Shown here: positions 10,243-19,990 of the stretch, one piece after another | Numbering within the stretch: position 1 is the stretch's first letter | Layout: each line of letters begins with the position of its first letter | Assembly (NCBI GenBank): GCA_002633005.1 | Contig: NMRA01000733.1 | Coordinates: 33,320 to 64,436 of the forward strand | From: Phoronis australis | Lineage: Eukaryota > Phoronida > Phoronidae | Length of the DNA stretch: 31,117 nucleotides | Direction: 5' to 3' | Program-made: the position numbers and the translations under genes | Notes under the pieces: generated by a model | Told to the model about the DNA's origin: nothing | Databases searched by the model: none | Seen by the model: the letters and a program-made list of their open reading frames with translations, nothing else

Positions 10243-10340
10243 CGGCACCCTCTTCATATGCAACTCAGAACAAATATTTACTTCTCAAGGTTATTCGTGG
10301 AATTTTCCTTAGTTGGGTGCCAGTGTAGTGAAAAATCAGC

Positions 10341-10411
10341 TAGTCAAAGTTTCGAACTCGGTACGTCTTGCTTCAGTGCCAAGCACCCAAACCAGTTGAC
10401 CAAAGAGCAGG
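10341..10411 (-). repeat. tRNA-derived SINE head (haplotype B copy)
   Basis: Allelic counterpart of 9480-9550, with box B at 10357-10349 on the minus strand. Confidence 0.5.
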
Positions 10412-11025
10412 TGTGACATCGGGTAATCGATGTGACATTCTGAAAGTTGGCTATAGTATTCCATGATGTGGAGACGGCATAGGATACAGACAAAACCCAA
10501 TCTTATGTAGTTTTTGGTATTAGTTATCATACAACATGGGCAAGCAGCAATTTATTGGCAATTCCTTTAATTGGTTTCATTATTAGTACGTGTTCAATGA
10601 AGCAATAGCCTACAGTATATACTACGTATCGAGTTCAGGGGCATTAGCTGATATGCCAAATATTTGACCAAACAGAGGATTAAGTTTGATAGCATGTGAC
10701 ACAAGATCCATTCATCATTCTCGAGTGAATGGAAAATTACCAAGAATGCATAAAATCCACAAAAATTCCACAAATACATTCCTTAAAAAAACTGCACCTG
10801 TATAAATGCATCTCCTGAAGTTTTCACAAACCTATATATTCAAAACAACTGCGGAAAGACAGAAAGAGGCAGTGCCATGGTCTAACAGCCTATCTGTAAT
10901 ACTTAGCTGCAGTGAGAGCCTGCTTCTCTGTTCAAGGGAGACACTGGTTGTCATTTAAAAGCACTAGCAGCACTCTGCCATTTTTACCTTCAATCTAATC
11001 CATTTGTTTGTTTTTTTCAGCTACA

Positions 11026-11113
11026 ATGGGCAGTCTTGGCCTGCTTTTCTGTTTATTGGCTATCCTCTTCACAGTGTGTGATGCTGCCAGAGACCCTGGC
11101 TTGTATTGCTCAG
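11026..11113 (+). CDS. canopy coding exon 1, haplotype B copy
   Basis: The acceptor TTTTTTTCAG (ending 11020) is followed by CTACA and ATG. The 88 coding bases encode a signal peptide (MGSLGLLFCLLAILFTVCDA) and the first mature residues, up to LYCS plus one base before GTAAAT. It differs from the copy at 13592 by Val versus Glu at residue 17. It is treated as the second allele and not as an extra exon. Confidence 0.85.
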
Positions 11114-11593
11114 GTAAATAATGTGATGCCTCAGCCACGGTTTTTTGTATACGTTACATTCTAATGACATGTTTATCTCCCATGCCTCATAAATGTGCTT
11201 TGCTGACGTGCTGGTCTGAATGCGCGTCACGTGCTATCCTGAGATTTTTGTGTTGGTGAAAATTACATGCCACACAGCTGCAAAATGTAGCGTACTAGTA
11301 CTACACTTGTGATGAGCAGTGGTTCAATTTGTGACGCCTTTAGTTAGAAGTCTTCCCCTGCAGTCTGTGAACTATCATTTAGAAATGTTATAAGAGACAA
11401 GTTGTGTATAGTAGCGTCATGTTGCAGTTTTTTGGCATGATTTCAACTCCTAGACAAAGTGTTTTAATAATTTAACCCTGATACAAATAATGTCCGCTGA
11501 TATCAGCAGAACTGGTGCATGTAGCCACCTAAGAGTTATTTATATTTCAATGCTTGAGATAAAAGGGTTACAGTAGTCAGACTGTACATAGTT

Positions 11594-11690
11594 TTGCATG
11601 TCCATATGTGGCTTTGTGTGTCCATACATGGCTCTGTGTGTCCATACATGGCTTTGTGTGTCCATACATGGCTCTGTGTGTCCCTACAGA
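11594..11690 (+). repeat. 20-bp VNTR in canopy intron 1 (four repeats of the core)
   Basis: The unit GTGTGTCCATACATGGCTCT repeats with alternating CTCT/CTTT endings. The haplotype A counterpart (about 14158-14216) has two fewer units, so the array is length-polymorphic between the two alleles. Confidence 0.75.
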
Positions 11691-12160
11691 AAACAATACT
11701 CTATGTGTGCTACTCCTCCTACATTTGTCTACAGATTTTGGTCAAATTTCCAGAATTTAAGCACAGTGCTGTTGCGAAGTGCCAAGGGACATAATTCCAA
11801 CATTGTGTGATTTGACAGTATTTTGCCCTGTTCTTGGCTTTCATGCATTGAGGTAGGGAAATGCTCTTGTAAGTGCAGCTCCTAAAATGTCAAAGGGATT
11901 TCAAACAAACTTACAAAACGTATGCTCACGAAGAACCACTCGGTATATCATCAGCGTTCTCCAGAAATTTGGGTCACACTTTATTTTCGTGCATTCATAG
12001 ACTAGGGAAACTCTTTTCTATATGTACTTCCCTAAGTGACCTTGTGTGGGAGACACTGTTGTCCATGACTTGTCTGGCTTGTTATTTTGCAATGCAGATG
12101 TACTTTCGTCCGTCGCTCTCAGTTGCAAATTATGCTAATTTTCTTTCTCGTCAATTTTAG

Positions 12161-12276
12161 CTTGTCGCATCGTCATTGATGAAGTTCAACACAAGATTGG
12201 TCAGGTAGACCCTAAGAAAAAAATTCAAGTGGGAAGTTTCAGGGTCGACCCCAGTGGAAATCAAGCCAGATATGAG
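12161..12276 (+). CDS. canopy coding exon 2, haplotype B copy
   Basis: 116 bases between acceptor CAATTTTAG and donor GTAGGA. It encodes the same peptide as 14687-14802 (ACRIVIDEVQHKIGQVDPKK...). The nucleotide differences visible are synonymous. Confidence 0.85.
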
Positions 12277-12599
12277 GTAGGACACTGCTTGATGTCTAAT
12301 GAAAAACAAACTCCTGATTTTGTTCCGGTTATATTTCCAGTTGTTAACACCGTATCTAGTAAAAAGTCATCTAATTAATTTTGTGTTTTTAATGGTGCTT
12401 TGACAAAATGATAAATGCAGATTTGATGATCATTAGATTCAAGCTTTTAAGTCAATGAGCTTAAAGGAGAATGTCTTAATCGGTCTATATCCACATCGCC
12501 TCTTATACGCTGGACCTCACCTTGCCACAAGGTGTCGCGTTAACCTGTGAGGAAGGTAAGAAACGACGCAGCGACATCAGTGGTTCGTCTGCAGAGTGA

Positions 12600-12893
12600 A
12601 TGCCGCTATATTGGGGTGCAGTTCCCGCTTGTCCGAACTATGAAGCTGTGAAAAAAGCGGGTTTATCGTTTTTTCGACTTCCTCGAGAGCCCGAAATGCT
12701 TACGAAGTGGCTCACGGTAGTGAAGAATGAAAGGTACGCTGTTAATAGCAAGTATGAGGCCGTGAAACGTCTCCGTGTCTCTGGCTGGCATTTGGTCGAC
12801 AGTGATTTCTCTGACGAATTCCGTCTTACCAAAGAACTATCCATACATTGCGTTGCCTGTGCATGTTCACGGCGCGTCTCTAGTATTTCTTGA
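12600..12893 (+). pseudogene. THAP-domain remnant, haplotype B copy
   Basis: Allelic copy of 15133-15414; see that entry. The frame ends in TGA and runs slightly longer than in haplotype A because of small indels. Confidence 0.45.
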
Positions 12894-13050
12894 TCAGTGT
12901 TTTCCGGTTCGAACTGATAGCCTGTGGAACCTAACGATCCGACCCGTGAAGTCTTCGTCAGATAAGCTCTTGACTAAGTCAGGATTGGCGCCGGGCGAGT
13001 TGCCATGTAGACGTTTACATGCGCGCACCCAGGGGGAGCTTGTGGGGCTC

Positions 13051-13051
13051 N
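13051..13051. other. single-N contig join
   Basis: One N separates the end of the alternate-haplotype block from the primer-binding site of the LTR retrotransposon. Confidence 0.8.
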
Positions 13052-13061
13052 CTCGTCGCCA
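13052..13061 (-). other. primer-binding site, tRNA-Ser type
   Basis: The plus strand reads CTCGTCGCCA, identical to the mature 3' end (including CCA) of tRNA-Ser(GCU) of the type beginning GACGAG. The complement therefore serves as the minus-strand primer-binding site, three bases inside the 5' LTR. The match is cut at 10 bases by the N. Ser-tRNA priming is known for some Ty3/Gypsy lineages such as Mag-like elements. Confidence 0.75.
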
Positions 13062-13064
13062 AAA

Positions 13065-13232
13065 TGTTGTGTTCGTAGAACCAGTAAAACAACACAGATG
13101 AGAGTAAATTATAATACGTCTATTCACTTGGAGAACTAATACAAGAAGGGGATGAGCACGTGGCTTGTGGGCATAAATACCACGTGACTATATTCTAAGG
13201 AAAACCACAAGTAGCATTGCCAATACACAACA
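13065..13232 (-). mobile_element. LTR (5' LTR of minus-strand element)
   Basis: 168 bases, TG..CA ends, one mismatch to the LTR at 9821-9988, followed by the right target duplication GACCA (13233-13237). CACGTG occurs at 13157-13162 and 13181-13186, about 20 bases apart, in what would be the U3 region. The element lies antisense to the canopy gene, ~360 bases upstream of its first coding exon. Confidence 0.9.
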
Positions 13233-13591
13233 GACCAAACAGAGGATTAAGTTTGATAGCATGTGACACAAGATCCATTCATCATTCTCGAGTGAATGAA
13301 AAATTACCAAGAATGCATAAAATCCACAAAAATTCCACAAATACATGCATTAAAAACTGCACCTGTATAAATGCATCTCCTGAAGTTTTCACAAACCTAT
13401 GTATTCAAAACAACTGCGGAAAGACAGAAAGAGGCAGTGCCATGGTCTAACAGCCTATCTGTAATACTGCTGCAGTGAGAGCCTGCTTCTCTGTTCAAGG
13501 GAGACACTGGTTGTCATTTACAAGCACTAGCAGCACTCTGCCATTTTTACCTTCAATCTAATCCCTTTGTTTGTTTTTTTTTTCAGCTACA

Positions 13592-13679
13592 ATGGGCAGT
13601 CTTGGCCTGCTTTTCTGTTTATTAGCTATCCTCTTCACAGAGTGTGATGCTGCCAGGGACCCTGGCTTGTATTGCTCAG
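13592..13679 (+). CDS. CNPY2-like: canopy (CNPY2-like) coding exon 1
   Basis: The acceptor TTTTTTTTCAG ends at 13586, so the start codon lies five bases into this exon and at least one 5' untranslated exon should exist upstream. The 29 codons give a hydrophobic signal peptide (LGLLFCLLAILF) followed by ARDPGLYCS. The last base completes Ala with exon 2 and forms the CxxC pair C28-S-A-C31, at the same positions as in human CNPY2. The donor is GTAAAT. Confidence 0.9.
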
Positions 13680-16600
13680 GTAAATAATGTGATGCCTCAG
13701 CCACGTTTTTTTGTATATATACGTTACATTCTAAAGACATGTTTATCTCCCATGCCCCATAAATGTGCTTTGCTGACGTGCTGGTCTGAATGCGCGTCAC
13801 GTGCTATCCTGAGATTTTTGTGTTGGTGAAAATTACATGCCACACAGCTGCAAAATGTAGCGTACTAGTACTACACTTCTGCTGAGCAGTGGTTCAATTT
13901 GTGACGCCTTTAGTTAGAAGTCTTCCCCTGCAGTCTGTGAATTATCATTTAGAAATGTTATAAGAGACAAGTTGTGTATAGTAGAGTCATGTTGCAGTTT
14001 TTGGTATGATTTCAACTCCTAGACAAAGTGTTTTAATAATTTAACCCTGATACAAATAATGTCAGCTGATATCAGGAGAACTGGTGCATGTAGCCACCTA
14101 AGAGTTATTTATATTTCAATGCTTGAGATAAAAGGGTTACAGTAGTCAGACTGCACATAGCTTTGCTTGTCCATACATGGCTTTGTGTGTCCATACATGG
14201 CTCTGTGTGTCCCTACAGAAAACAATATTCTATGTGTGCTACTCCTATATTTGTCTACAGATTTTGGTCAAATTTCCAGAATTTAAGCTCAGTGCCGTTG
14301 CGAAGTGCCAAGGGACATAATTCCAACATTGTGTGATTTGACTGTATTTTGCCTTGTTCTTGGCTTTCATGCATTGAGGTAGGGATATCCTGTTCTATGT
14401 GCAACTCCTAAAATGTCAAAGGGATTTCAAACAAACTTACAAAAAGTATGCTCACGAAGAACCACTCGGTATATCATCAGCGTTCTCCAGAAATTTGGGT
14501 CACACTTTATTTCCGTGCATTCATAGACTAGGGAAACTCTTTTCTATATGTACTCCCCTAAGTGACCTTGTGTGGGAGACACTGTTGTCCATGACTTGTC
14601 TGCCTTGTTATTTTGCAGTGCAGATGTACTTGCGTTCGTCGCTCTCAGTTGCAAATTATGCTAATTTTCTTTTTCGTCAATCTTAGCTTGCCGCATCGTC
14701 ATTGATGAAGTTCAACACAAGATTGGTCAGGTAGACCCTAAGAAAAAAATTCAGGTGGGAAGTTTCAGGGTCGACCCCAGTGGAAATCAAGCCAGATATG
14801 AGGTAGGACACTGCTTGATGTCTAATGAAAAACAAACTCCGGATTTTGTTCCGGTTATATTTTCAGTTCTGTCTTGTTAACACCGTATCTAGTAAAAAGT
14901 CATCTAATTAATTTTGTGTTTTTAATGGGGCTTTGACAAAATGGTAAATGCAGATTTGATGATCATTAGATTCAAGTTTTTAAGTCAATGAGCTTAAAGG
15001 AAAATGTCTTAATCGGTCTATATCCACATCGCCTCTTATACACTGGACCTCACCTTGCCACAAGGTGTCGCGTTAACCTGTGAGGAAGGTAAGAAACGAC
15101 GCAGCGACGTCAGTGGTTCGTCTGCAGAGTGAATGCCGCTATATTGGGGTGCAGTTCCCGCTTGTCAGAACTATGAAGCTGTGAAAAAAGCGGGTTTATC
15201 GTTTCTTCGACTTCCTCGAGAGCCCGAAATGCTTACAAAGTGGCTCACGGTAGTGAAGAATGAAAGGTACGCTGTTGATAGCAAGTATGAGGCCGTGAAA
15301 CGTCTCCGTGTCTCTGGCTGGCATTTGGTCGACAGTGATTTCTCTGACGAATTCCGTCTTACCAAAGAACTATCCATACGTTGCGTTGCCTGTGCATGTT
15401 CACTGCGCGTCTAGTATTTCTTCATCAGTGTTTTCCGGTTCGAACTGATAGCCTGTGGAACCTAACGATCCGACCCGTGAAGTCTTCGTCAGATAAGCTC
15501 TTGACTAAGTCAGGATTGCCGCCGGGCAAGTTGCCATGTAGACGTTTACATGCGCGCACCCAGGGGGAGCTTGTGGGGCTCATCATCATTTGGCGAAGTG
15601 GGCAAAAAGGTCCGCCTCTGAGAAACAAAAAAACCGAGAAAACGAGACAAAAGTCCTCTAAACAAGCACAAACGCACAATTTACAGTGATGCCCCCGTTT
15701 CTTTTTTTTTCTTTTTAGTCCGCCAGCCTTTTTGTTATCAAAAGGTCCACGTCAATACAATTTGTAATGCCTTTGCAGTATTCGTAAGTGCAAATGTTGA
15801 GAAGCCAGCATTGAATAAACCACTGCGTTGCCAGCTTTAGATGCTGGCAACAACAGTAATTGACAGCACACTAAGACAGTGTGAGCGCATGCTAATTCAG
15901 TGTTTGTTGTCAGAAAGATGTTGTGAAACAATTACTCGATTTTATATGCTCTAGTCACATGTTAGGGGTATCTTTATTTAGAAATACAAATACATTATTC
16001 AAATCATTGTTACTGTACAACCTTTGCCCTGACGGTCTGTGGATTTTTGGCTTACCCCTGTCGGCTCTCTTGGAACTGTTGGTTTTACTCAGAAACATTT
16101 TTTTGCATCTAAAAAGTGATTAGCTATTTTGGAACCTTGGATTGCCCCTGAAGCACCCTCATTGATGGACCGGCTTCTGAAATGTGTTTTAGAATTTGAC
16201 AGAATTTTGATATCGTGTCCTAGGAGATTTCCTTCTTGAATATTACCTTTTTTTTGTACTTTACAATACAGTAAATTTATAAATTAGTTTTCTTTCCTTA
16301 AGACTGGGAATTGTAATTTTGTTTGGCCTTAAGTGGAGTACAATTAGGTCACAAGGTGGACGACATGTGTAATGATTGTTTACCAACTATGTTACAATGT
16401 CAGAAATGGGCGATTGATATGAAGTTCACTCACAATGTTATCTGACTTAAGTTTGTTGTGTCTGGTAACTTGCTCTATAATGTGAACTCTTTCTCCAGGT
16501 TATTAACTTGCTGTATAATGTAATATCTTTTCCAGGTTCCGTATGCACGATCTGAGAGTCACCTTACAGAAGTATTTGAAGGGCTTTGCAGCAGTATATC

Positions 16601-18467
16601 CAACTTATACGCTAAGTCTAACGATAAAAGTACAGGAAAGAACAAGTTTGTGCGCACTTCGTCTCGTAGTGGCGAGACTCTGTCTCTGAGTAATGTAGAG
16701 ATCAGTGGTGATTCATCCAGGCAACTTACTACAATGGTAATGTTGGTTTATGTGCTGCTCAGTGGCGGATCTACGTTTTCAGCAAGGGGGGGTTTAAACC
16801 TCCTGTCCCCCCCCCCCCANNNNNNNNNNNNNNNNNNNNNNNNNNNNNNNNNNNNNNNNNNNNNNNNNNNNNNNNNNNNNNNNNNNNNNNNNNNNNNNNN
16901 NNNNNNNNNNNNNNNNNNNNNNNNNNNNNNNNNNNNNNNNNNNNNNNNNNNNNNNNNNNNNNNNNNNNNNNNNNNNNNNNNNNNNNNNNNNNNNNNNNNN
17001 NNNNNNNNNNNNNNNNNNNNNNNNNNNNNNNNNNNNNNNNNNNNNNNNNNNNNNNNNNNNNNNNNNNNNNNNNNNNNNNNNNNNNNNNNNNNNNNNNNNN
17101 NNNNNNNNNNNNNNNNNNNNNNNNNNNNNNNNNNNNNNNNNNNNNNNNNNNNNNNNNNNNNNNNNNNNNNNNNNNNNNNNNNNNNNNNNNNNNNNNNNNN
17201 NNNNNNNNNNNNNNNNNNNNNNNNNNNNNNNNNNNNNNNNNNNNNNNNNNNNNNNNNNNNNNNNNNNNNNNNNNNNNNNNNNNNNNNNNNNNNNNNNNNN
17301 NNNNNNNNNNNNNNNNNNNNNNNNNNNNNNNNNNNNNNNNNNNNNNNNNNGCACCCGGGGGGGGGGGCTCAGGGGACATTCACTAATCACATACTTGTCA
17401 TCTTTCCCACTTCATGTAGGACTCTTCTGCTCTTTGAAGCTTTTCGCACATCCCGCTATGGCATTAGAATGTCCTCTTTTATGTTACCATATTGTATTTT
17501 TTTGTACTTTTTTGTATGATTTATACCTGTTTGCCTATTCCATATATCACAAGCTCTAATTAAATAAAACCACACTGTCAGGATGTTTTTTAGTGTTCTG
17601 GTGGACATTTGCTCCTTATAGGGGCCATATATTTACTAGACAGTTTCTGGAAATCTCGATGTCTGTAGCAATTATGTTAAGACATTTCAGAACAAAACTT
17701 CAAAATGTTTTGGTTAGGTTTCCTACTTTGTTGATGCAGAACTTTCTACTTCATTTGATGCTTTATCCGATAGTATGATTCCATGATATTTTAATTTCAC
17801 TTTGAAATGACATAGGGAACAATAACTCCGTCAATGTTCTTGTCTTTTTCAGTGAAATATGCAGAAATTAACCAAAATGTTTGTAGGTTATGATATATTT
17901 TGGTATAGTTTTTGTACTCGAAATTTGACTAAAAATTTGACCAATGGCCTGACTTGCCTTGAGTGAACTTACAAATTTGTTTTTAATTCATGTTGTGTGA
18001 TTGATAATTTGAGCCCCAGTCAAGTTTGAGTTGAGAGATTAGATGCAGGTGTTATGTCTGTAGTTTACATTGAAACATTCATATCAATGCCTTTCAGATC
18101 TCATGTCTGTAGTTTGCACTGAAACATTCATATCTGTGCCTTTCAGATGTCATGTCTGTAGTTTGCACTAAAACATTCATATCTATGCCTTTTAGATGCT
18201 TGCTTAGTTGAAGATCTCTCCGTCCCGTTAGTCAACCTAGCTGACCCTAATGAACAAGATAAGTTTGAGGAACACATTGAAAACCTCAAGGCTGATGCCA
18301 AGGCACAGCCTATGAAGGAGGACACCTTTGATGACATTCCAGAGAAACCTATTGGAGCGAAACATGTAGGACCACAGAGTGAGGGAAGTGATGAAACACC
18401 ACCGCTACCCACTGAAGAGGCTGAGGACTTGAGTATGAACACAGCAGACCGACACGAGGAGTTGTAG
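13592..18467 (+). CDS. CNPY2-like: canopy family ER protein (CNPY2-like), spliced gene with one exon missing
   Basis: Exons used: 13592-13679, 14687-14802, 16536-16736, [missing], 18196-18467. Canopy proteins are small ER-resident saposin-like proteins that interact with clients such as growth-factor receptors or lipoprotein receptors. Here a signal peptide, the CxxC motif, QVDPKKKIQVGSFRVDP (near-identical to CNPY2) and VPYARSESHLTE match the family. The protein ends in HEEL, an ER-retrieval signal of KDEL type. The exon carrying the region equivalent to human FACESIVEEYEDE..KDKLC is not visible and probably lies in the N gap: exon 3 ends in phase 0 and the last exon starts in phase 1, so they cannot be joined directly. 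The C-terminal part after the last cysteine is ~85 residues, acidic and proline-containing, far longer than the ~12 in human CNPY2. Confidence 0.88.
14158..14216 (+). repeat. 20-bp VNTR, haplotype A allele
   Basis: Shorter allele of the array at 11594-11690: two CATGGCT cores here against four repeats there. Confidence 0.7.
14687..14802 (+). CDS. CNPY2-like: canopy coding exon 2
   Basis: 116 bases from acceptor GTCAATCTTAG to donor GTAGGA. It encodes residues 30-68: second Cys of CxxC, then RIVIDEVQHKIGQVDPKKK, IQVGSFRVDPSGNQARYE, ending in phase 0. This is the first saposin-like helix region plus the most conserved canopy segment. Confidence 0.9.
15133..15414 (+). pseudogene. THAP-domain remnant in canopy intron 2
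   Basis: The frame starts MPLYWGAVPACQNYEAVKK, continues GLSFLRLPREPEMLTKWL, and ends near VSGWHLVDSDFSDEF. This order matches a THAP zinc-finger domain (C-x-C.. GLSFFRxP..W..CxxHF..SDF). Two of the four expected zinc ligands look replaced: Trp where the first Cys is normal, and Ser in place of the Cys of CxxH. The protein stops soon after the domain, with more open sequence in another frame. It is probably a remnant of a THAP-type transposase or captured gene. It is present in both haplotypes, so it predates their split. Confidence 0.45.
15582..16535 (+). other. CNPY2-like: rest of canopy intron 2
   Basis: No exon seen. It contains a perfect 9-bp stem with a 7-base loop (GTTGCCAGC 15827-15835, GCTGGCAAC 15843-15851). 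Confidence 0.5.
16536..16736 (+). CDS. CNPY2-like: canopy coding exon 3
   Basis: 201 bases (67 codons) between TATCTTTTCCAG and GTAATG, phase 0 at both ends. It begins VPYARSESHLTEVFEGLCSS, aligned with human VPYARSEAHLTELLEEIC, then a basic/serine-rich middle and LSLSNVEISGDSSRQL, aligned with the human DLQGIRIDSDISGTL region. One conserved cysteine is present. Confidence 0.9.
16761..16819 (+). mobile_element. start of a CAGTGGCGGATCTA-type transposon running into the gap
   Basis: CAGTGGCGGATCTACG at 16761 matches the terminal sequence of the elements ending at 29130 and starting at 31016. A G-run and a C-run follow before the Ns. The right end was not recognised after the gap. Confidence 0.5.
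16820..17350. other. 531-base assembly gap
   Basis: Run of Ns flanked by a 12-C run on the left and an 11-G run on the right. Open frames that cross it have no meaning. The missing canopy exon (expected ~105 bases) is probably here. Confidence 0.95.
18052..18195 (+). repeat. 49-bp tandem triplication carrying the 3' splice site
   Basis: Three copies of a unit containing ATGTCTGTAGTTTGCACTG, AAACATTCATATC and TGCCTTTCAG. Acceptor-like AGs end at 18097, 18146 and 18195, exactly 49 bases apart. The third, TGCCTTTTAG, borders the last canopy exon. See findings. Confidence 0.8.
18196..18467 (+). CDS. CNPY2-like: canopy last coding exon, acidic tail ending HEEL
   Basis: The exon begins with two bases of a split codon, probably Asp (GAT), then ACLVEDLSVPLVNLADP. 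It continues through a Lys/Glu-rich stretch and a Pro/Glu-rich segment to TADRHEEL and TAG. The cysteine matches the last conserved canopy cysteine. HEEL corresponds to HDEL at the end of human CNPY2. The 85-residue extension between them is not part of CNPY2. Confidence 0.88.
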
Positions 18468-19500
18468 AGAACTACTGTATTTAGTGTTTGGTGTGGAAAT
18501 CTGTTTGACATCCCAGCTTGTGGCCGTACGACATTCATTATTTTCTTACTCAGTAAGGATTATTGTTGTTTTGGATGACCATTTCAGTGATTGGCAAATT
18601 TTGCCCAGTTTTTGTTTTGATGTGCTGCATTTGACTTTGTTTGTGGTTTGGTTTAAAGTTTTTACATCCAGTTATGACTTTGAATTATTTGTTGAAGTTT
18701 AACACTTTAATACAGGTCTGGATACCTTAAAGTTGTGTTGTCATGGAAATAGAAACTTGTAGATCTTGTACATGTACTTAACAAAGAAACCAACGCACCA
18801 ACATTTGGGTTTGTTGACTAGTCAGTCTTGGTAAGTGTTCTTACTCAGTCTGCATTTTATTTACATTCTATCAATGTTATCTCTCTTTCGAGAATGCGTT
18901 GTTATATTCTAAATGTTGGGATGCGTGCATAGTTCATTAAATCTGTTATCAGCTCTGGTTATAATGGTTATAAGGGATGTCTCCAAATCATTGAACCACA
19001 AAGGTGTTGGGTGATATTGATTTGTGAGCATGTCTTAAAGCAAGTGTGGTATCAATTCGCCATAACTGCCTAACCCCTGACTTCCTAGTTGTGTTGAGCC
19101 AGAATGTTCTTCGGGTACTCTGTCTGACCTCGTCTGTTTCGTGTGCCTACTAGTGTCAGAGCTCAGTGTAAGTTTTTGGGATGTTTTCAGTTTAAATTGT
19201 GATTGCCAAAGTCTGCAACTTTTATTGCATGTGAGATCCACCTTCGACACAGTAAAATCATACATGTATCAGTTATAATTGTGATAATAAAATGTCGAAA
19301 CAACTTGCTATAACCAGTTCCAGCATAATACCAATGCTAGTTGCTAGTTGGGCGCCAGTAATATGACTGTAACAGATGTGTTATCTAGAAGCTAACATTA
19401 TCTCACATAAACTTCCATCATTTTCTCTTGTACTATAATCACCAAGTTGAGTAAATGTTTTGTTGACTTGCTCAATAAAGTTTTAACTTTCTTTGACTTT
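18468..19500 (+). other. CNPY2-like: canopy 3' untranslated region
   Basis: T-rich sequence after the stop with candidate polyadenylation signals AATAAA at 19286-19291 and 19474-19479. The second is followed by a T-rich tract (TTTTAACTTTCTTTGACTTT). No open frame of note. Confidence 0.6.
19474..19479 (+). promoter_or_regulatory. CNPY2-like: polyadenylation signal AATAAA
   Basis: Canonical hexamer with a T/GT-rich downstream element, in the right place for the canopy transcript. An earlier one is at 19286-19291. Confidence 0.5.
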
Positions 19501-19990
19501 GTTCTTTATTGCTTATTCATTTGTGTTATGCAAGGTGTATCGTGTAGTGTCATCAGCCTGAGTATTGTTGGCAAACAAGAATAACTAATGAAAGGATGAA
19601 TTTCATAACATGGAACCATGTCTCAACAAACTTCTTTCAAAGATACCGTGTTTGGCTCTGGTCTGTACCAGATTCATTCCGATATCTGAGACCTACTGTT
19701 TTATGAAAAGGGTGCCTGCCACATCACTTTCAATGCTATCTTTTTCTTTGAAAAGCTACACAAATGTGTCTGAGGCACAATGCGGTTTTACGAACTAAGT
19801 GTCCTGGCAATTTATCCACAATTGCCTGTTACCTGTAATTGTTAAGGACAAGTATCAAAAGGCCCGTGGTGTGGTTTTGAGCCGTGACCAGCCACCTGTT
19901 CAGCTGGAGCCAAAATTCTGTAGCCCTTTTAAACTTCAAATTTCATATCAGGTGACTTGGAAAAGTGTGTAACTAAATACACCACATGAC
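19501..19990. other. intergenic, nothing recognised
   Basis: No exon or repeat supported between the canopy 3' end and the minisatellite. Confidence 0.4.

Larger units (their letters stand above)
10243..13050. repeat. alternate-haplotype block (assembly duplicate of 9382-9820 + 13233-15581)
   Basis: Bases 10243-10670 align with 9382-9820, and 10666-13050 align with 13233-15581, both near-identical with scattered SNPs and short indels. The block is contiguous exactly where the other copy is interrupted by the LTR element, so it holds the empty site (TATTTGACCAAACAGAGG). Single Ns bound it on both sides. This is best explained as the second allele placed in the gap inside the retrotransposon. 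It contains allelic copies of canopy exons 1 and 2 and of the THAP remnant. Confidence 0.85.

Noticed and set aside
12520-12545. Terminator-like hairpin CACCTTGCCACAAGGTG
   Set aside because: Rho-independent terminators do not apply to this genome, and the 7-bp stem has no T-run; it is part of the THAP remnant's upstream sequence.
11026-13101. A second, tandem canopy gene
   Set aside because: It has only exons 1-2, lies between single-N joins and carries the empty retrotransposon site; an allelic copy explains it better.
16650-17519. Long open frames (about 200-290 codons) spanning the N run on both strands
   Set aside because: They consist almost wholly of Ns; only the left end of the plus frame overlaps a real canopy exon, and its true donor is at 16737.
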